Source: Derxia gummosa DSM 723
GTDB lineage: Bacteria; Pseudomonadota; Gammaproteobacteria; Burkholderiales; Burkholderiaceae_E
Direction of reading: 5' to 3'
Length of the DNA stretch: 64,000 nt
Assembly (NCBI RefSeq): GCF_000482785.1
Contig: NZ_AXWS01000007.1
Span: 372,001-436,000, forward strand
Below the pieces are notes generated by a model, which searched no databases, was not told where the DNA came from, and was given only the letters and a program-made list of their open reading frames with translations. How positions within the stretch are numbered: position 1 is the first letter of the stretch; each line of letters opens with the position of its first letter. Positions 51,590 through 60,310 of this stretch are shown in pieces. Made by a program: the position numbers and the translations under genes.

Positions 51590-53914
51590 CTACACCTTCA
51601 GGAAAGCCTCGCGCGAGCCGAGCCATCGATCGAGATGCGCGGCCGCCGCCTCGGGCGCATGGCCTTCGAGCCAGCGCGCCGCGAGCTGCGCGCGCTCGAC
51701 AATCTCCGCGTCCAGCTCCACATCGGCAAACCGCAGCAGCGCCGAGCCGCTCTGACGCGCGCCGAGGAACTCACCCGGCCCGCGGATGCGCAGGTCGCGG
51801 CGCGCGATCTCGAAGCCGTCGGTGGTCTCGTGCATCGTGCGCAGGCGCTCGGCGGCGACGGGCGACAGCGGCTTCTCGTACATGAGCACGCAGGTGCTCT
51901 CGACCGCGCCGCGCCCCACGCGCCCGCGCAACTGGTGCAGCTGGGCGAGGCCGAAGCGCTCGGCATGCTCGATCACCATGAGCGAGGCATTGGGCACGTC
52001 CACGCCCACCTCGATGACGGTGGTGGCGACCAGCACCTGCACCTCGCCGGCGGCGAAGGCGGTCATCACCGCCTGCTTCTCGGCCGCCGCGAGCTTGCCG
52101 TGGACGAGGCCGACGCTCAGCCCGGCCAGTTCCTCGACCAGCCGCGCATGGGTGTCGATCGCTGTCTGCAATTGCAGCGCCTCCGATTCCTCGATGAGCG
52201 GGCAGACCCAGTAGCACTGCGCGCCGCCCGCGACCACATGGCGCACGCGGTCGATCACCTCGTCGCGGCGGTGGTTGTCCACCAGCCGCGTGCGCACCGG
52301 CGTGCGGCCGGGCGGGAGCTGGTCGATGGTGCTCACGTCGAGATCGGCCAGCGCCGTCATCGCGAGGGTGCGCGGGATGGGCGTGGCGGACATCATCAAT
52401 TGATGCACTTCGAGTGCGGGTTCGGCGGCGGCGGCGCGGCGGGCAGCGGCGCCCGGCTTGCCTGCCGCGCCGGCGCCTGCCGTGACGTCACCCGCTGCGT
52501 CGGCCTCGGCCCGCGCCGCCGCTTCGGGATCGGCCTTGCGCAGCAGCGCGAGCCGCTGCCCCACACCGAAGCGGTGCTGCTCATCGACGATCGCCAGCCC
52601 CAGCGCGCGGAAGCGCGCCGTGTCCTCGATGAGCGCATGCGTGCCGACCGCGAGCTGCGCCTCGCCGCTGAGCAGCGCCTCCAGCGCCGCGCGGCGCTCG
52701 CTCGCCTTCTGCGAGCCGGCCAGCCACACGGTCTTGACGCCGATCGGCGCAAGCAGCGGCCCGAGCTTGCGCAGATGCTGCTCGGCCAGGATTTCGGTCG
52801 GCGCCATGAGCGCGACCTGCAAGCCGGCGTCGATCGCCTGCATCGCCGCGAAGGCCGCGACGATGGTCTTGCCCGCGCCGACGTCGCCCTGGAGCAGGCG
52901 GGTCATCGGCCGGGCTTGCGCGAGGTCGGCCGAGATTTCGGCCACCACGCGCTCCTGCGCCTCGGTCAGCGCGAAGGGCAGCGCGCCGCGCAGGGCGCGC
53001 ACGCCGTCGCCGCCGGCCGGCATCGGCCGCGCGCGGCGCGCGAGCCGCAGCGCCCGCGCGCGCGCCATCGCGAGCTGCTGGGCCAGCAGCTCCTCGAACT
53101 TGATGCGCGTCCACGCGGGATGGCTCTTGTCGAGCAGCGCGGCGTTGTCGCGCACCGGCGGGTGGTGGAGCGTGTGCACGGCGTCGGCCAGCGGCAGGTA
53201 GCCGAGACGTTCCAGCAGCCGGGGCGGCAGCACCTCGTCGAGCCGGAAGGCCTTGAGCGCCGCCTCGATGCGCTTGCGCAGCACCACCTGCGACACGCCA
53301 GCCGCCGCCGGATACACGGGCGTGAGCGCCTTGGGCAGCGGCGCGCCCTCGGCCACGAGCCGGAACTTGGGGTGGACCATCTCGGGCGGCGCGCCGGGCA
53401 GCCAGCCGTGGCGCACCTCGCCGCGCACGCGCATCGGCTTGCCGTCGCGCTCGGCCGCGTTGAAGGCCGCGACCTGGTTCGGATAGAAGTTGAGGAAGCG
53501 CAGCAGGATCTCGCCGGTGTCGTCCTCGGCGCGCACCAGCAGCTGCTTGCGGCCGCGCAGCGCCACCTCGACCGCGAGCACCTTCACCTCGACCTGCTGC
53601 ACGAGCATCGGCTCCAGCTCGTCGATGGGGGTGACGCGGGTTTCGTCCTCGTAGCGCAGCGGCAGGTGCAGCACGAAGTCGCGCGCGGTGCGCAGGCCCA
53701 TGCGTTCGAGCCGGCGGCCGAGGGTGTCGGTGGGCGATGGGTGGGCGGCGGACGTGGCGGCGGACTTGCCGCGCTTGCCGGCGCGGGCGCGGCCGACGCT
53801 GCCCGGGGCGGTGTCGGCCATCGGGTCATCGGCGCCGACGGCAGGCTCGGCGGCGTCGCCGGCCTTGCGCCGGCCGCGCCCGGGCGGGGATGCGGTGTCG
53901 CTAGGTAAAGACAT
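51590..53914 (-). CDS. recG: ATP-dependent DNA helicase RecG
   Basis: Branch-migrates Holliday junctions and remodels stalled forks. The 774-residue protein has a wedge/OB domain, then helicase motifs: LQGDVGAGKT (I), APTEILAEQH (Ia), IVDEQHRFGVGQR (II), MSATPIPRTLAMT (III), and RGRVGRG (VI) with the RecG-specific RDLRIRGPGEFLG. Two departures are notable: about 60 disordered residues at the N-terminus, and an Ala/Gly-rich insertion of about 40 residues (461-500) between motifs II and III. The start at 53914 is the first ATG, but an internal one (MADTAPG) is possible. Confidence 0.95.
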   Translation of the reverse strand: MSLPSDTASPPGRGRRKAGDAAEPAVGADDPMADTAPGSVGRARAGKRGKSAATSAAHPSPTDTLGRRLERMGLRTARDFVLHLPLRYEDETRVTPIDELEPMLVQQVEVKVLAVEVALRGRKQLLVRAEDDTGEILLRFLNFYPNQVAAFNAAERDGKPMRVRGEVRHGWLPGAPPEMVHPKFRLVAEGAPLPKALTPVYPAAAGVSQVVLRKRIEAALKAFRLDEVLPPRLLERLGYLPLADAVHTLHHPPVRDNAALLDKSHPAWTRIKFEELLAQQLAMARARALRLARRARPMPAGGDGVRALRGALPFALTEAQERVVAEISADLAQARPMTRLLQGDVGAGKTIVAAFAAMQAIDAGLQVALMAPTEILAEQHLRKLGPLLAPIGVKTVWLAGSQKASERRAALEALLSGEAQLAVGTHALIEDTARFRALGLAIVDEQHRFGVGQRLALLRKADPEAAARAEADAAGDVTAGAGAAGKPGAAARRAAAAEPALEVHQLMMSATPIPRTLAMTALADLDVSTIDQLPPGRTPVRTRLVDNHRRDEVIDRVRHVVAGGAQCYWVCPLIEESEALQLQTAIDTHARLVEELAGLSVGLVHGKLAAAEKQAVMTAFAAGEVQVLVATTVIEVGVDVPNASLMVIEHAERFGLAQLHQLRGRVGRGAVESTCVLMYEKPLSPVAAERLRTMHETTDGFEIARRDLRIRGPGEFLGARQSGSALLRFADVELDAEIVERAQLAARWLEGHAPEAAAAHLDRWLGSREAFLKV

Positions 53915-53977
53915 GGGGCGGATTCTGCGCGAGGCCGGCGCGCTGCGTCAGCCTCGTCGCGGCGGTGCCCCGCCCGC

Positions 53978-54820
53978 TTACGGGTTGTTCACCACCGTAT
54001 CGACCGACTTGATCACCGAGCCGTCGGCGAGGTTGTAGAACGAGAAGCGCCAGAGGCGGTAGCCGTTGGGATGGGCGGCGCTGGCGCTGAAGTCCTTGTA
54101 CAGCCCGACGCGCAGTTCATCGACACCGTCGCCGCCGAGGAAGTCGGCCACGCCCGAGACCGACGGATCGACGTTGAAGCCGGTGCCCGGGTCATAGCTC
54201 AGCCAAGTCTTGGGATAGCCCGCCCGCTTGCCTCCGCCGACGTTGAACACCCAGAACGCATAGCGGCCGATGTTGGTGGACGCGCTGTTCCTGACGTAGC
54301 GGCCGACCGTGCCGAGTCCAAACACGCGCACCTTCGTGCCGTCGCCGAGCGTGGCGATGCCGCCGCCCTGGCGACGCTCGTAGGGGAAGGAGCCGCAGCT
54401 GCTCGACGGATAGACCTGGACGTTGTCCTCGCGGAAATAGCTCGTGCCGCTGGCTGCCGCGCCGCCGTAGGCCGGGAAGGCGAGCGAGGTGACGGCGAGG
54501 TCGTAGCTGCCTTCGGTCGTGCCGTCGCCGTTGCGGATGACGATGCGGCGCTTGCGCGTGGCGGTCACGAAACCGTTGGCATCGACGGTGCCGAGCGCGC
54601 AGCCGTTGGCGGACGCCTGCATCTCGGCATCGGTCTGGTTTGCGGCCGGCGTGACGCGCACGCCGCCGAACACGCCCTGGGCGTTGGGCTGGCGCGTGTC
54701 CCAGATGCCGATGGCCGGGCGGGTCGACTCGACGGCGGCGGCGGGCGCGGCATGGAAGGTGGTGGCGATCGCCGCGCTGGCGGCAAGGATCGAGAGCAGG
54801 CGCGAATGGACGATGTGCAT
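53978..54820 (-). CDS. Exported protein of unknown family
   Basis: A 280-residue protein with a clear signal peptide (LLSILAASAAIATTFHAAPAAA) and an excellent AGGAGG 6 bases before the ATG. The mature part is rich in Gly, Ser, Thr and aromatic residues (RRQGGGIATLGDGTKVRVFGLGTVG, FWVFNVGGG), suggesting beta structure. Two Cys (NGCALG and SSSCGSF) may pair. No family is recognised. It is next to recG on the same strand, 63 bases upstream, but probably independent. Confidence 0.8.
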   Translation of the reverse strand: MHIVHSRLLSILAASAAIATTFHAAPAAAVESTRPAIGIWDTRQPNAQGVFGGVRVTPAANQTDAEMQASANGCALGTVDANGFVTATRKRRIVIRNGDGTTEGSYDLAVTSLAFPAYGGAAASGTSYFREDNVQVYPSSSCGSFPYERRQGGGIATLGDGTKVRVFGLGTVGRYVRNSASTNIGRYAFWVFNVGGGKRAGYPKTWLSYDPGTGFNVDPSVSGVADFLGGDGVDELRVGLYKDFSASAAHPNGYRLWRFSFYNLADGSVIKSVDTVVNNP

Positions 54821-54993
54821 GGATGCCTCCTGTTGTCTTCTTGGATGGGTTGCCGCTTCCGGCAGGCGGCAGGCTGCCGCCTTCGTCGATGCTAGTGAAG
54901 CCCCGGGTTCGCACGCATGGCGGCGCGGGCGGGCGACAACACCTCAGCTCAAGTCTTCGACGGACAGGCTTCCGTGCAAGCAATCGGCAACCG

Positions 54994-55854
54994 TCAGCGC
55001 CGCCCGCGCGGATCGAGCAGCTCGCGCACGCGGTCGGCCACGAGATTGACCGCCACGATCGTCACCAGCAGCAGCAGGCCCGGATAAAGCGAAATCCAGT
55101 ACTTGCCCGACAGCAGGTACTGCTGGCCGTTGGCGATCAGCATGCCGAGCGAGGGCTCGGTCACGGGCACGCCCAGGCCGAGGAAGGACAGCGTCGCCTC
55201 CAGCGCGATCGCGTTCGCCACCTGGAGCGCCGCCACCACCACCAGCGGCGGCAGGCAGTTGGGCAGCAGATGGCGCAGCGCGATGCGCCACGGCGCCACG
55301 CCGAAGGCCCGGGCCGCCGTCACGTAGTCCTTGCCGCGCTCGACCAGCGCCGCCGAGCGCGCGGTGCGCGCGTGATAGGCCCATTGCGACGCCACCAGTG
55401 CGATCACCACGTTCTGCACGCCGGGCCGCAGCACCGCGATCAGCACCAGCGCGACGAGGATGGCAGGGAAGGACAGCTGGATGTCGGCCAGCCGCATCAG
55501 CAGCGCCTCGACGCGCCCGCCCGCCTGTCCCGCGACGATGCCGATGGCACCACCCACCAGCAGCGCGATCGCCGTCGCGACAAAGCCCACGCCGAGCGAG
55601 ATGCGCAGCCCGTAGAGCATGGCCGAGAGCATGTCGCGGCCCTGCTCGTCGCTGCCGAGGCGGTACACGAGATGGCCGTCGGACGCGGCCTCGCCGGGCG
55701 GCAGGCGGGCGTCGAGGATGTCGAGCTGGTCGAGCGCATAGGGGTTCTGCGGCGCGATCCAGGGCGCGAACACGGCGCCGAGCAGCAGCAGCGCGAGCAC
55801 GACGGCGGCCAGCAGCGCAAGCCGCGAGCGGGCATAGCGGCGCAGGAAGTTCAT
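54994..55854 (-). CDS. dppC: Peptide-type ABC transporter permease (DppC-like)
   Basis: A 286-residue inner-membrane permease. It has the N-terminal DppC/OppC start (NFLRRYARSRLALLAAVVLALLLLG), the conserved LGSDEQGRDMLSAMLYGLRISLGVG, and the EAA loop AARAFGVAPWRIALRHLLPN that contacts the ATPase. Six helices are predicted. It follows the DppB-like gene by 79 bases. No ATPase or binding protein is in the window, so the system is incomplete here. Symbol by family only. Confidence 0.88.
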   Translation of the reverse strand: MNFLRRYARSRLALLAAVVLALLLLGAVFAPWIAPQNPYALDQLDILDARLPPGEAASDGHLVYRLGSDEQGRDMLSAMLYGLRISLGVGFVATAIALLVGGAIGIVAGQAGGRVEALLMRLADIQLSFPAILVALVLIAVLRPGVQNVVIALVASQWAYHARTARSAALVERGKDYVTAARAFGVAPWRIALRHLLPNCLPPLVVVAALQVANAIALEATLSFLGLGVPVTEPSLGMLIANGQQYLLSGKYWISLYPGLLLLVTIVAVNLVADRVRELLDPRGRR

Positions 55855-55870
55855 GCGCGGCCTCCCGCGC

Positions 55871-55884
55871 TGCAAGCGCATGCA
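55871..55884. repeat. 14-bp near-palindrome (iterated family, site 9)
   Basis: TGCAAGCGCATGCA in the 79-base gap between the two permease genes. Confidence 0.45.
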
Positions 55885-55933
55885 ATGCGGGCCCGCGGCG
55901 ACCGGCGCCGCGCGCGAATGACGGCATGCCGCA

Positions 55934-56917
55934 TCACGTCTCCTCCCCGCCCAGCCGCACGCGCGGATCGAGCAGCACGTACAGCACGTCCACCACGAGG
56001 TTGATGAGCACGAACAGCGTCACCACCACGAGCAGATAGGCCACGATCACCGGCCGGTCGAGCAGGTTGATCGAGTCGATGATGAGCTTGCCCATGCCCG
56101 GCCAGGCGAACACCGTCTCGGTCACGATCGAGAAGGCCACCAGCCCGCCGAACTCCAGCCCCACCACCGTCACGATCGGCACCAGGATGTTGCCCAGCAC
56201 ATGCACGCCGACGATGCGCGCCGGCGTCAGCCCCTTGGCGCGAGCGCAGCGGATGTAGTCCTGGCCCAGCGCCTCCAGCGTGCCGGCGCGCGTGAGGCGC
56301 ACCACCAGCGCGAGCTTGAACAGCGCGAGGTTGAAGGCCGGCATCGCCAGATGCTTCCAGCCGTCGGCGGTGAGGATGGACAGCGGCACGCCGAGCACGC
56401 TTACCGTCTCGCCGCGCCCGCTGCCCGGCAGCCAGCCGAGCCGCACCGAGAACAGCATGATCATCATCAGCCCGACCCAGAACGTGGGCAGCGAGAAGCC
56501 GAGGATCGAGCCGGTGACGATCGCGCGCCCGGCCAGCGACTTCGGCCGCAGCCCGGCCCACAGCCCGAGCGGAATGCCGAGGGCCACCGCGATCAGCAGC
56601 GCCGCCACCGCCAGCTCCAGCGTCGCCGGCAGCCGTTCGAGGATGAGGCCGATCGCCGGGCGCGCATGCACGAAGCTGCGGCCGAGGTCGCCGTGCAGCG
56701 CGTCGAGCAGGAAGCGCGCGTACTGCGTCCACAGCGGCCGGTCGAGGCCGAGCGCCGCGATGGTGGCGGCGCGCTCGGCCTGGGTAGCGTCGGGGCTGAG
56801 CAGGATGTCGACCGGGTTGCCCACGAGATAGACGCCCGCGAACACGAGCATCGACATCGCGAGCAGCACGACGGCGCTCTGGGCAAGGCGGCGGAGGAGG
56901 AAGGCTGTCATCGGCAT
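55934..56917 (-). CDS. dppB: Peptide-type ABC transporter permease (DppB-like)
   Basis: A 327-residue permease with the DppB/OppB pattern: MTAFLLRRLAQSAVVLLAMSML, GLDRPLWTQYARFLLDALHGDLGRSF, and the EAA motif CARAKGLTPARIVGVHVLGN. ETVFAWPGMGKLIIDSI is near the C-terminus. Starts at 56917 (MPMTAF) and 56911 are both possible; neither has a good ribosome binding site. It is divergent from the M20 hydrolase gene, with which it may share substrates (peptides or acyl amino acids). Confidence 0.88.
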   Translation of the reverse strand: MPMTAFLLRRLAQSAVVLLAMSMLVFAGVYLVGNPVDILLSPDATQAERAATIAALGLDRPLWTQYARFLLDALHGDLGRSFVHARPAIGLILERLPATLELAVAALLIAVALGIPLGLWAGLRPKSLAGRAIVTGSILGFSLPTFWVGLMMIMLFSVRLGWLPGSGRGETVSVLGVPLSILTADGWKHLAMPAFNLALFKLALVVRLTRAGTLEALGQDYIRCARAKGLTPARIVGVHVLGNILVPIVTVVGLEFGGLVAFSIVTETVFAWPGMGKLIIDSINLLDRPVIVAYLLVVVTLFVLINLVVDVLYVLLDPRVRLGGEET

Positions 56918-57229
56918 GCGGAGGTGTGGCCGCGCAGGATGACGGCGGCGGGGGCCTGACCGCAACCGGCGGCGCGCGGCCGGCGGCGCGACCACCGCGC
57001 GGCAGATGCCGCGACCGCAGCGTGGCAAACGCCGCAACCGGCAAGCGCCCCTGCCGCAAGCCCGGTCCGGCGCCGGCGCGCTGGCAAGCCGCATGCATAC
57101 TCCGGCGGGTCATCAATCGCGCGCGGACACGCCGCGCGGTCCGGCGGCAGCGGCGCCCAGCGGCGCCGCGATGCGCGGGCCGCGCCGCCCGGCCAGGGCC
57201 GGTCCGCGCCGCCGCCCGGAAGCTTCGCC
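56918..57229. other. Divergent region permease / M20 hydrolase (312 bp)
   Basis: Very GC-rich and low in complexity, with many CGGCG and GCAAG words. No gene, terminator or clear promoter is seen. Confidence 0.4.
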
Positions 57230-58447
57230 ATGAACGCCAGAGACCTGCGAATCCTGCCGCGCCTCGTCGAGATCGCCCCGCAAATCAGCGCGATCCGGCG
57301 CGACATCCACGCCCATCCCGAGGTGTCCTACGAGGAGCACCGCACCTCCGAACTCGTCGCCCGCCTGCTCGAAGGCTGGGGCATCGCGGTGACACGCGGC
57401 CTGGGCGGCACCGGCGTGGTGGGCACGCTCGCCGCCGGCACGTCGCAGCGCGCGATCGCGCTGCGCGCCGACCTCGACGCCCTGCCGCTGCAGGAGCACA
57501 ACCACTTCGCCCACCGCTCGACCCACGACGGAAAGATGCACGCCTGCGGCCACGACGGTCACACGGCCATGCTGCTGGCCGCCGCGCAGTACCTGAGCGA
57601 GAGCCGCAATTTCGACGGCCGGGTGCATTTCATCTTCCAGCCCGCCGAGGAAGGCGGCGCGGGCGCCAAGGCCATGATCGACGACGGCCTGTTCGAGCGC
57701 TTCGACTGCGAGGCGGTGTTCGGCATGCACAACTGGCCCGGCATTCCGGCCGGCAAGTTCGCGCTGCGGCCGGGTCCGTGGATGGCAAGCAGCAACGAAT
57801 TCACGATCCGCGTCGAAGGCAAGGGCGCGCATGCCGCGATGCCGCATCTGGGCGTGGACACCGTGATGGTCGCGGTGCAGCTCGCGCAGGCGCTCCAGGG
57901 CGTGATCGCGCGCGAGCGCAATCCGCTGGAGCCATCGGTGCTGAGCATCACGCAGATCCATGCCGGCGACGCCTACAACGTCATCCCCAACGAAGCGATG
58001 CTGCGCGGCACCGTGCGTACCTTCGGCATCCCCGAGCTCGACCGCATCGAGAGCGCAATGCAGCGGCTGGTGGACGGCCTGCCGCCCGCTTTCGGCGCGA
58101 CCGCCTCGATGAAGTTCCTGCGCAACTACCCGGCCACCATCAACCATCCGGGCGAGACCGCGTTCTGTGCCTCGGTGCTGACCGACCTCGTCGGCACCGA
58201 CGGCGTCATCCTCGACCGCGAGCCGACCATGGGCGCGGAGGACTTCTCGTACTTCCTGCTCGAAAAGCCCGGCTGCTACGTCTTCATCGGCAACGGCGAC
58301 GGCGACCACCGCGACAGCGGCCACGGCCTCGGCCCCTGCACGCTGCACAACCCGAGCTACGACTTCAACGACGACCTCATCCCGCTCGGCGCGAGCTACT
58401 GGGCGCGCCTCGTGGCGCGCCGCTTGTCGGCAAGTAACGGGACGTAA
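57230..58447 (+). CDS. M20 family metallohydrolase (amidohydrolase/aminoacylase type)
   Basis: A 405-residue enzyme of the M20D (hippurate hydrolase / IAA-amino acid hydrolase) group. RRDIHAHPEVSYEE opens the domain; metal ligands are Cys and His of HACGHDGHTAML, Glu pair in QPAEEGGAGAKAM, and His of FGMHNWPG; EPTMGAEDFSYFL is near the end. These enzymes release amino acids from N-acyl conjugates. There is no signal peptide. Beside two peptide permeases, it may process the imported compound. Confidence 0.93.
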   Translation: MNARDLRILPRLVEIAPQISAIRRDIHAHPEVSYEEHRTSELVARLLEGWGIAVTRGLGGTGVVGTLAAGTSQRAIALRADLDALPLQEHNHFAHRSTHDGKMHACGHDGHTAMLLAAAQYLSESRNFDGRVHFIFQPAEEGGAGAKAMIDDGLFERFDCEAVFGMHNWPGIPAGKFALRPGPWMASSNEFTIRVEGKGAHAAMPHLGVDTVMVAVQLAQALQGVIARERNPLEPSVLSITQIHAGDAYNVIPNEAMLRGTVRTFGIPELDRIESAMQRLVDGLPPAFGATASMKFLRNYPATINHPGETAFCASVLTDLVGTDGVILDREPTMGAEDFSYFLLEKPGCYVFIGNGDGDHRDSGHGLGPCTLHNPSYDFNDDLIPLGASYWARLVARRLSASNGT

Positions 58448-58574
58448 GGACCGCGAGTGCCCGCCGCGCTCAGACTCCGGTCCGAGCCGCGGGCACGAGG
58501 CGGATGTGAACGTCCGCCCACACCCCAACCGCCTGCGGGTCGAGCCAGTCCAACTACCTTCAGGCATCCACACA

Positions 58575-59987
58575 ATGACCCGGTTTACCTCGCGCCGGCG
58601 CCTTCTCGCATCGGCGACCGCCGCACTCGCGATCTCCCTCTCGGCCTGCAGCGGCGGCGGTGGCGTCACCGTCAACGGTTCCAGCGGCGGCGGCGGTGGC
58701 ACTGCCGTCACCACCCAGGCCGTGACCCGCTGGTCGTCCTTCGTCATCGACCTGATGTCCGAGCTGGAGATCGCCGGCCCGATCGAGGCGCGCAGCTTCG
58801 CGATGGCCTTCATCGGCGCGCATGACGCGCTCAACTCGATCTCGCCGCGCTATGCGCGCTACGCGGTGTCGAGTTCGCTCAACCAGTCGTCGGCCAACCC
58901 CGACGCGGCAGTGGCGGCGGCGATGTACACCGTGCTCAAGAACGAACTCAATGCCACCCGCAGCGGCTGGAAGCTCGGCTTCGACTACGCGACCAAGCTG
59001 GCCGAGCTGGACGCGCGCTACCAGAGCGAGCTGGCCGGCATCGCCGACGGCAACGCCAAGACGCTCGGCATCTCGATCGGCACGACGGCGGGCAACGCGA
59101 TCATCGCCAGGCGCGCCAACGACGGCATGGGCGCGGCGCTGAGCAAGGCGTACTCGGCGCCCACGACCACCGGCTACTACCAGATCACCCCCGACTACGC
59201 CGAGGCCGGCAACAGCGCGCAGAAGCCCTTTGCCGTGGGCTGGGGCGATGTCACCCCCTTCGCGATGGCGAGCGTGGGCGTGTACGCGCTGCCGCGCCCC
59301 TACGGCAGCAGCAGCAACGCCGAGGCAGTGCAGGCCCCCGAGTACCTGACCGACTACAAGGAGGTGAAGGCCAAGGGCAGCACCCTGGATTGCGGCGATG
59401 CCGCCAACCAGCCCGGCGTCTGCCGCACGGCCGACGAGAAGGACTACGCCAACTTCTGGTACGAGAACTCGTCCACCACCTGGCTGCGGCTGGCGATCGG
59501 CATCGCCAACAACCGGTCGATGAACGACTGGGACAAGGCGCGCATGTACGCGCTGCTGGAGATGGCGATGTCGGACGCGAGCGTCGCCTCGCTCTACGTC
59601 AAGTACACCTACCAGTTCTGGCGTCCGATCACCGCGATCCGCACGGCCGATGACGGCAACGCCTCGACCACGCCCGATGCCGCCTGGTCGGCGCTCATCA
59701 TCACCCCGCCCTGGCCCGACTACGCCTCGGTGCACACCGGCTGCGGCTCGGCGGCGGCGGCGGTGCTGCGCGGCGTGCTCGGCAGCGACACCATCAGCTT
59801 CAGCGCCAGCAGCACGACGCTGTCCGGCAAGGTGCGCAACTACACGAGCCTGACCCAGGCCGAGACCGAGAACGGCAACTCGCGCATCTATGTCGGCTTC
59901 CACTTCCGTCGCGCCGTGACGGACAGCATGACCCAGGGCAACAACATCGGCGACATGACCTTCAAGACCAAGCTCACCGCGCTCTGA
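58575..59987 (+). CDS. Vanadium-haloperoxidase-fold (PAP2) lipoprotein, intact active site
   Basis: A 470-residue protein with a combined twin-arginine (RFTSRRRLLASA) and lipoprotein (LSAC, Cys25) signal and a Gly-rich linker. The vanadate/phosphate pocket is recognisable: Lys343-x6-Arg350-Pro, His387 in DYASVHTG (in place of PSGH), and Ser436-Arg437-x5-His443. The fold is shared by haloperoxidases and acid phosphatases, so the reaction is open. No M residues suggest bromide or chloride specificity. It is followed by a strong terminator and then a degenerate paralogue. ATG chosen by the signal sequence. Confidence 0.87.
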   Translation: MTRFTSRRRLLASATAALAISLSACSGGGGVTVNGSSGGGGGTAVTTQAVTRWSSFVIDLMSELEIAGPIEARSFAMAFIGAHDALNSISPRYARYAVSSSLNQSSANPDAAVAAAMYTVLKNELNATRSGWKLGFDYATKLAELDARYQSELAGIADGNAKTLGISIGTTAGNAIIARRANDGMGAALSKAYSAPTTTGYYQITPDYAEAGNSAQKPFAVGWGDVTPFAMASVGVYALPRPYGSSSNAEAVQAPEYLTDYKEVKAKGSTLDCGDAANQPGVCRTADEKDYANFWYENSSTTWLRLAIGIANNRSMNDWDKARMYALLEMAMSDASVASLYVKYTYQFWRPITAIRTADDGNASTTPDAAWSALIITPPWPDYASVHTGCGSAAAAVLRGVLGSDTISFSASSTTLSGKVRNYTSLTQAETENGNSRIYVGFHFRRAVTDSMTQGNNIGDMTFKTKLTAL

Positions 59988-60029
59988 CGCGAACCTGTCG
60001 CGCACGCCGGCGCGGCAAGGCCATCACTG

Positions 60030-60059
60030 CGGGCATCCCTCGGGATGCCCGTTTTTTTT
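60030..60059 (+). terminator. Rho-independent terminator of the first haloperoxidase-like gene
   Basis: CGGGCATCCC - TC - GGGATGCCCG stem followed by eight T residues. Confidence 0.93.
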
Positions 60060-60060
60060 C

Positions 60061-60098
60061 GCGGCTCACGCGGCACGGTGCCGTGTCGCGTGAGCCGC
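60061..60098. repeat. 38-base inverted repeat
   Basis: Arms of 18 bases (GCGGCTCACGCGGCACGG and near-complement, one mismatch that would be a G-U pair in RNA) around a two-base centre, starting two bases after the terminator's T-run. Confidence 0.6.
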
Positions 60099-60310
60099 GC
60101 CGAAAGCCGTCCGAACGCCCCGGGAAAGCCGCCGGAAAGCCCGGCGCACGGGCGTCTTCACGTCTGGCGCAGTGCTCACTGCGCATGGCGGGATTGCCGT
60201 CCTTTTCCCGCCTTCCTCGCCCCAAGGCGAGCGCCACGCCGATGAAAGACTGCCGCCATCCCGCCACGCGCCCGCGCGGCGCGGCCAGTCCTCTTCCGGA
60301 ATCCCGAGCA

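Larger units (their letters stand above)
59988..60310. other. Region between the two haloperoxidase-like genes (323 bp)
   Basis: Holds the terminator of the first gene and a large inverted repeat at 60061-60098; the rest shows no gene. Confidence 0.55.

Noticed and set aside
51527-53908. A 793-codon open frame antisense to recG
   Set aside because: Same composition artefact; the opposite strand has all RecG motifs.
56918-57229. GCAAG-rich words as further members of the 14-bp palindrome family
   Set aside because: They match only half of the consensus and lie in low-complexity GC-rich DNA.
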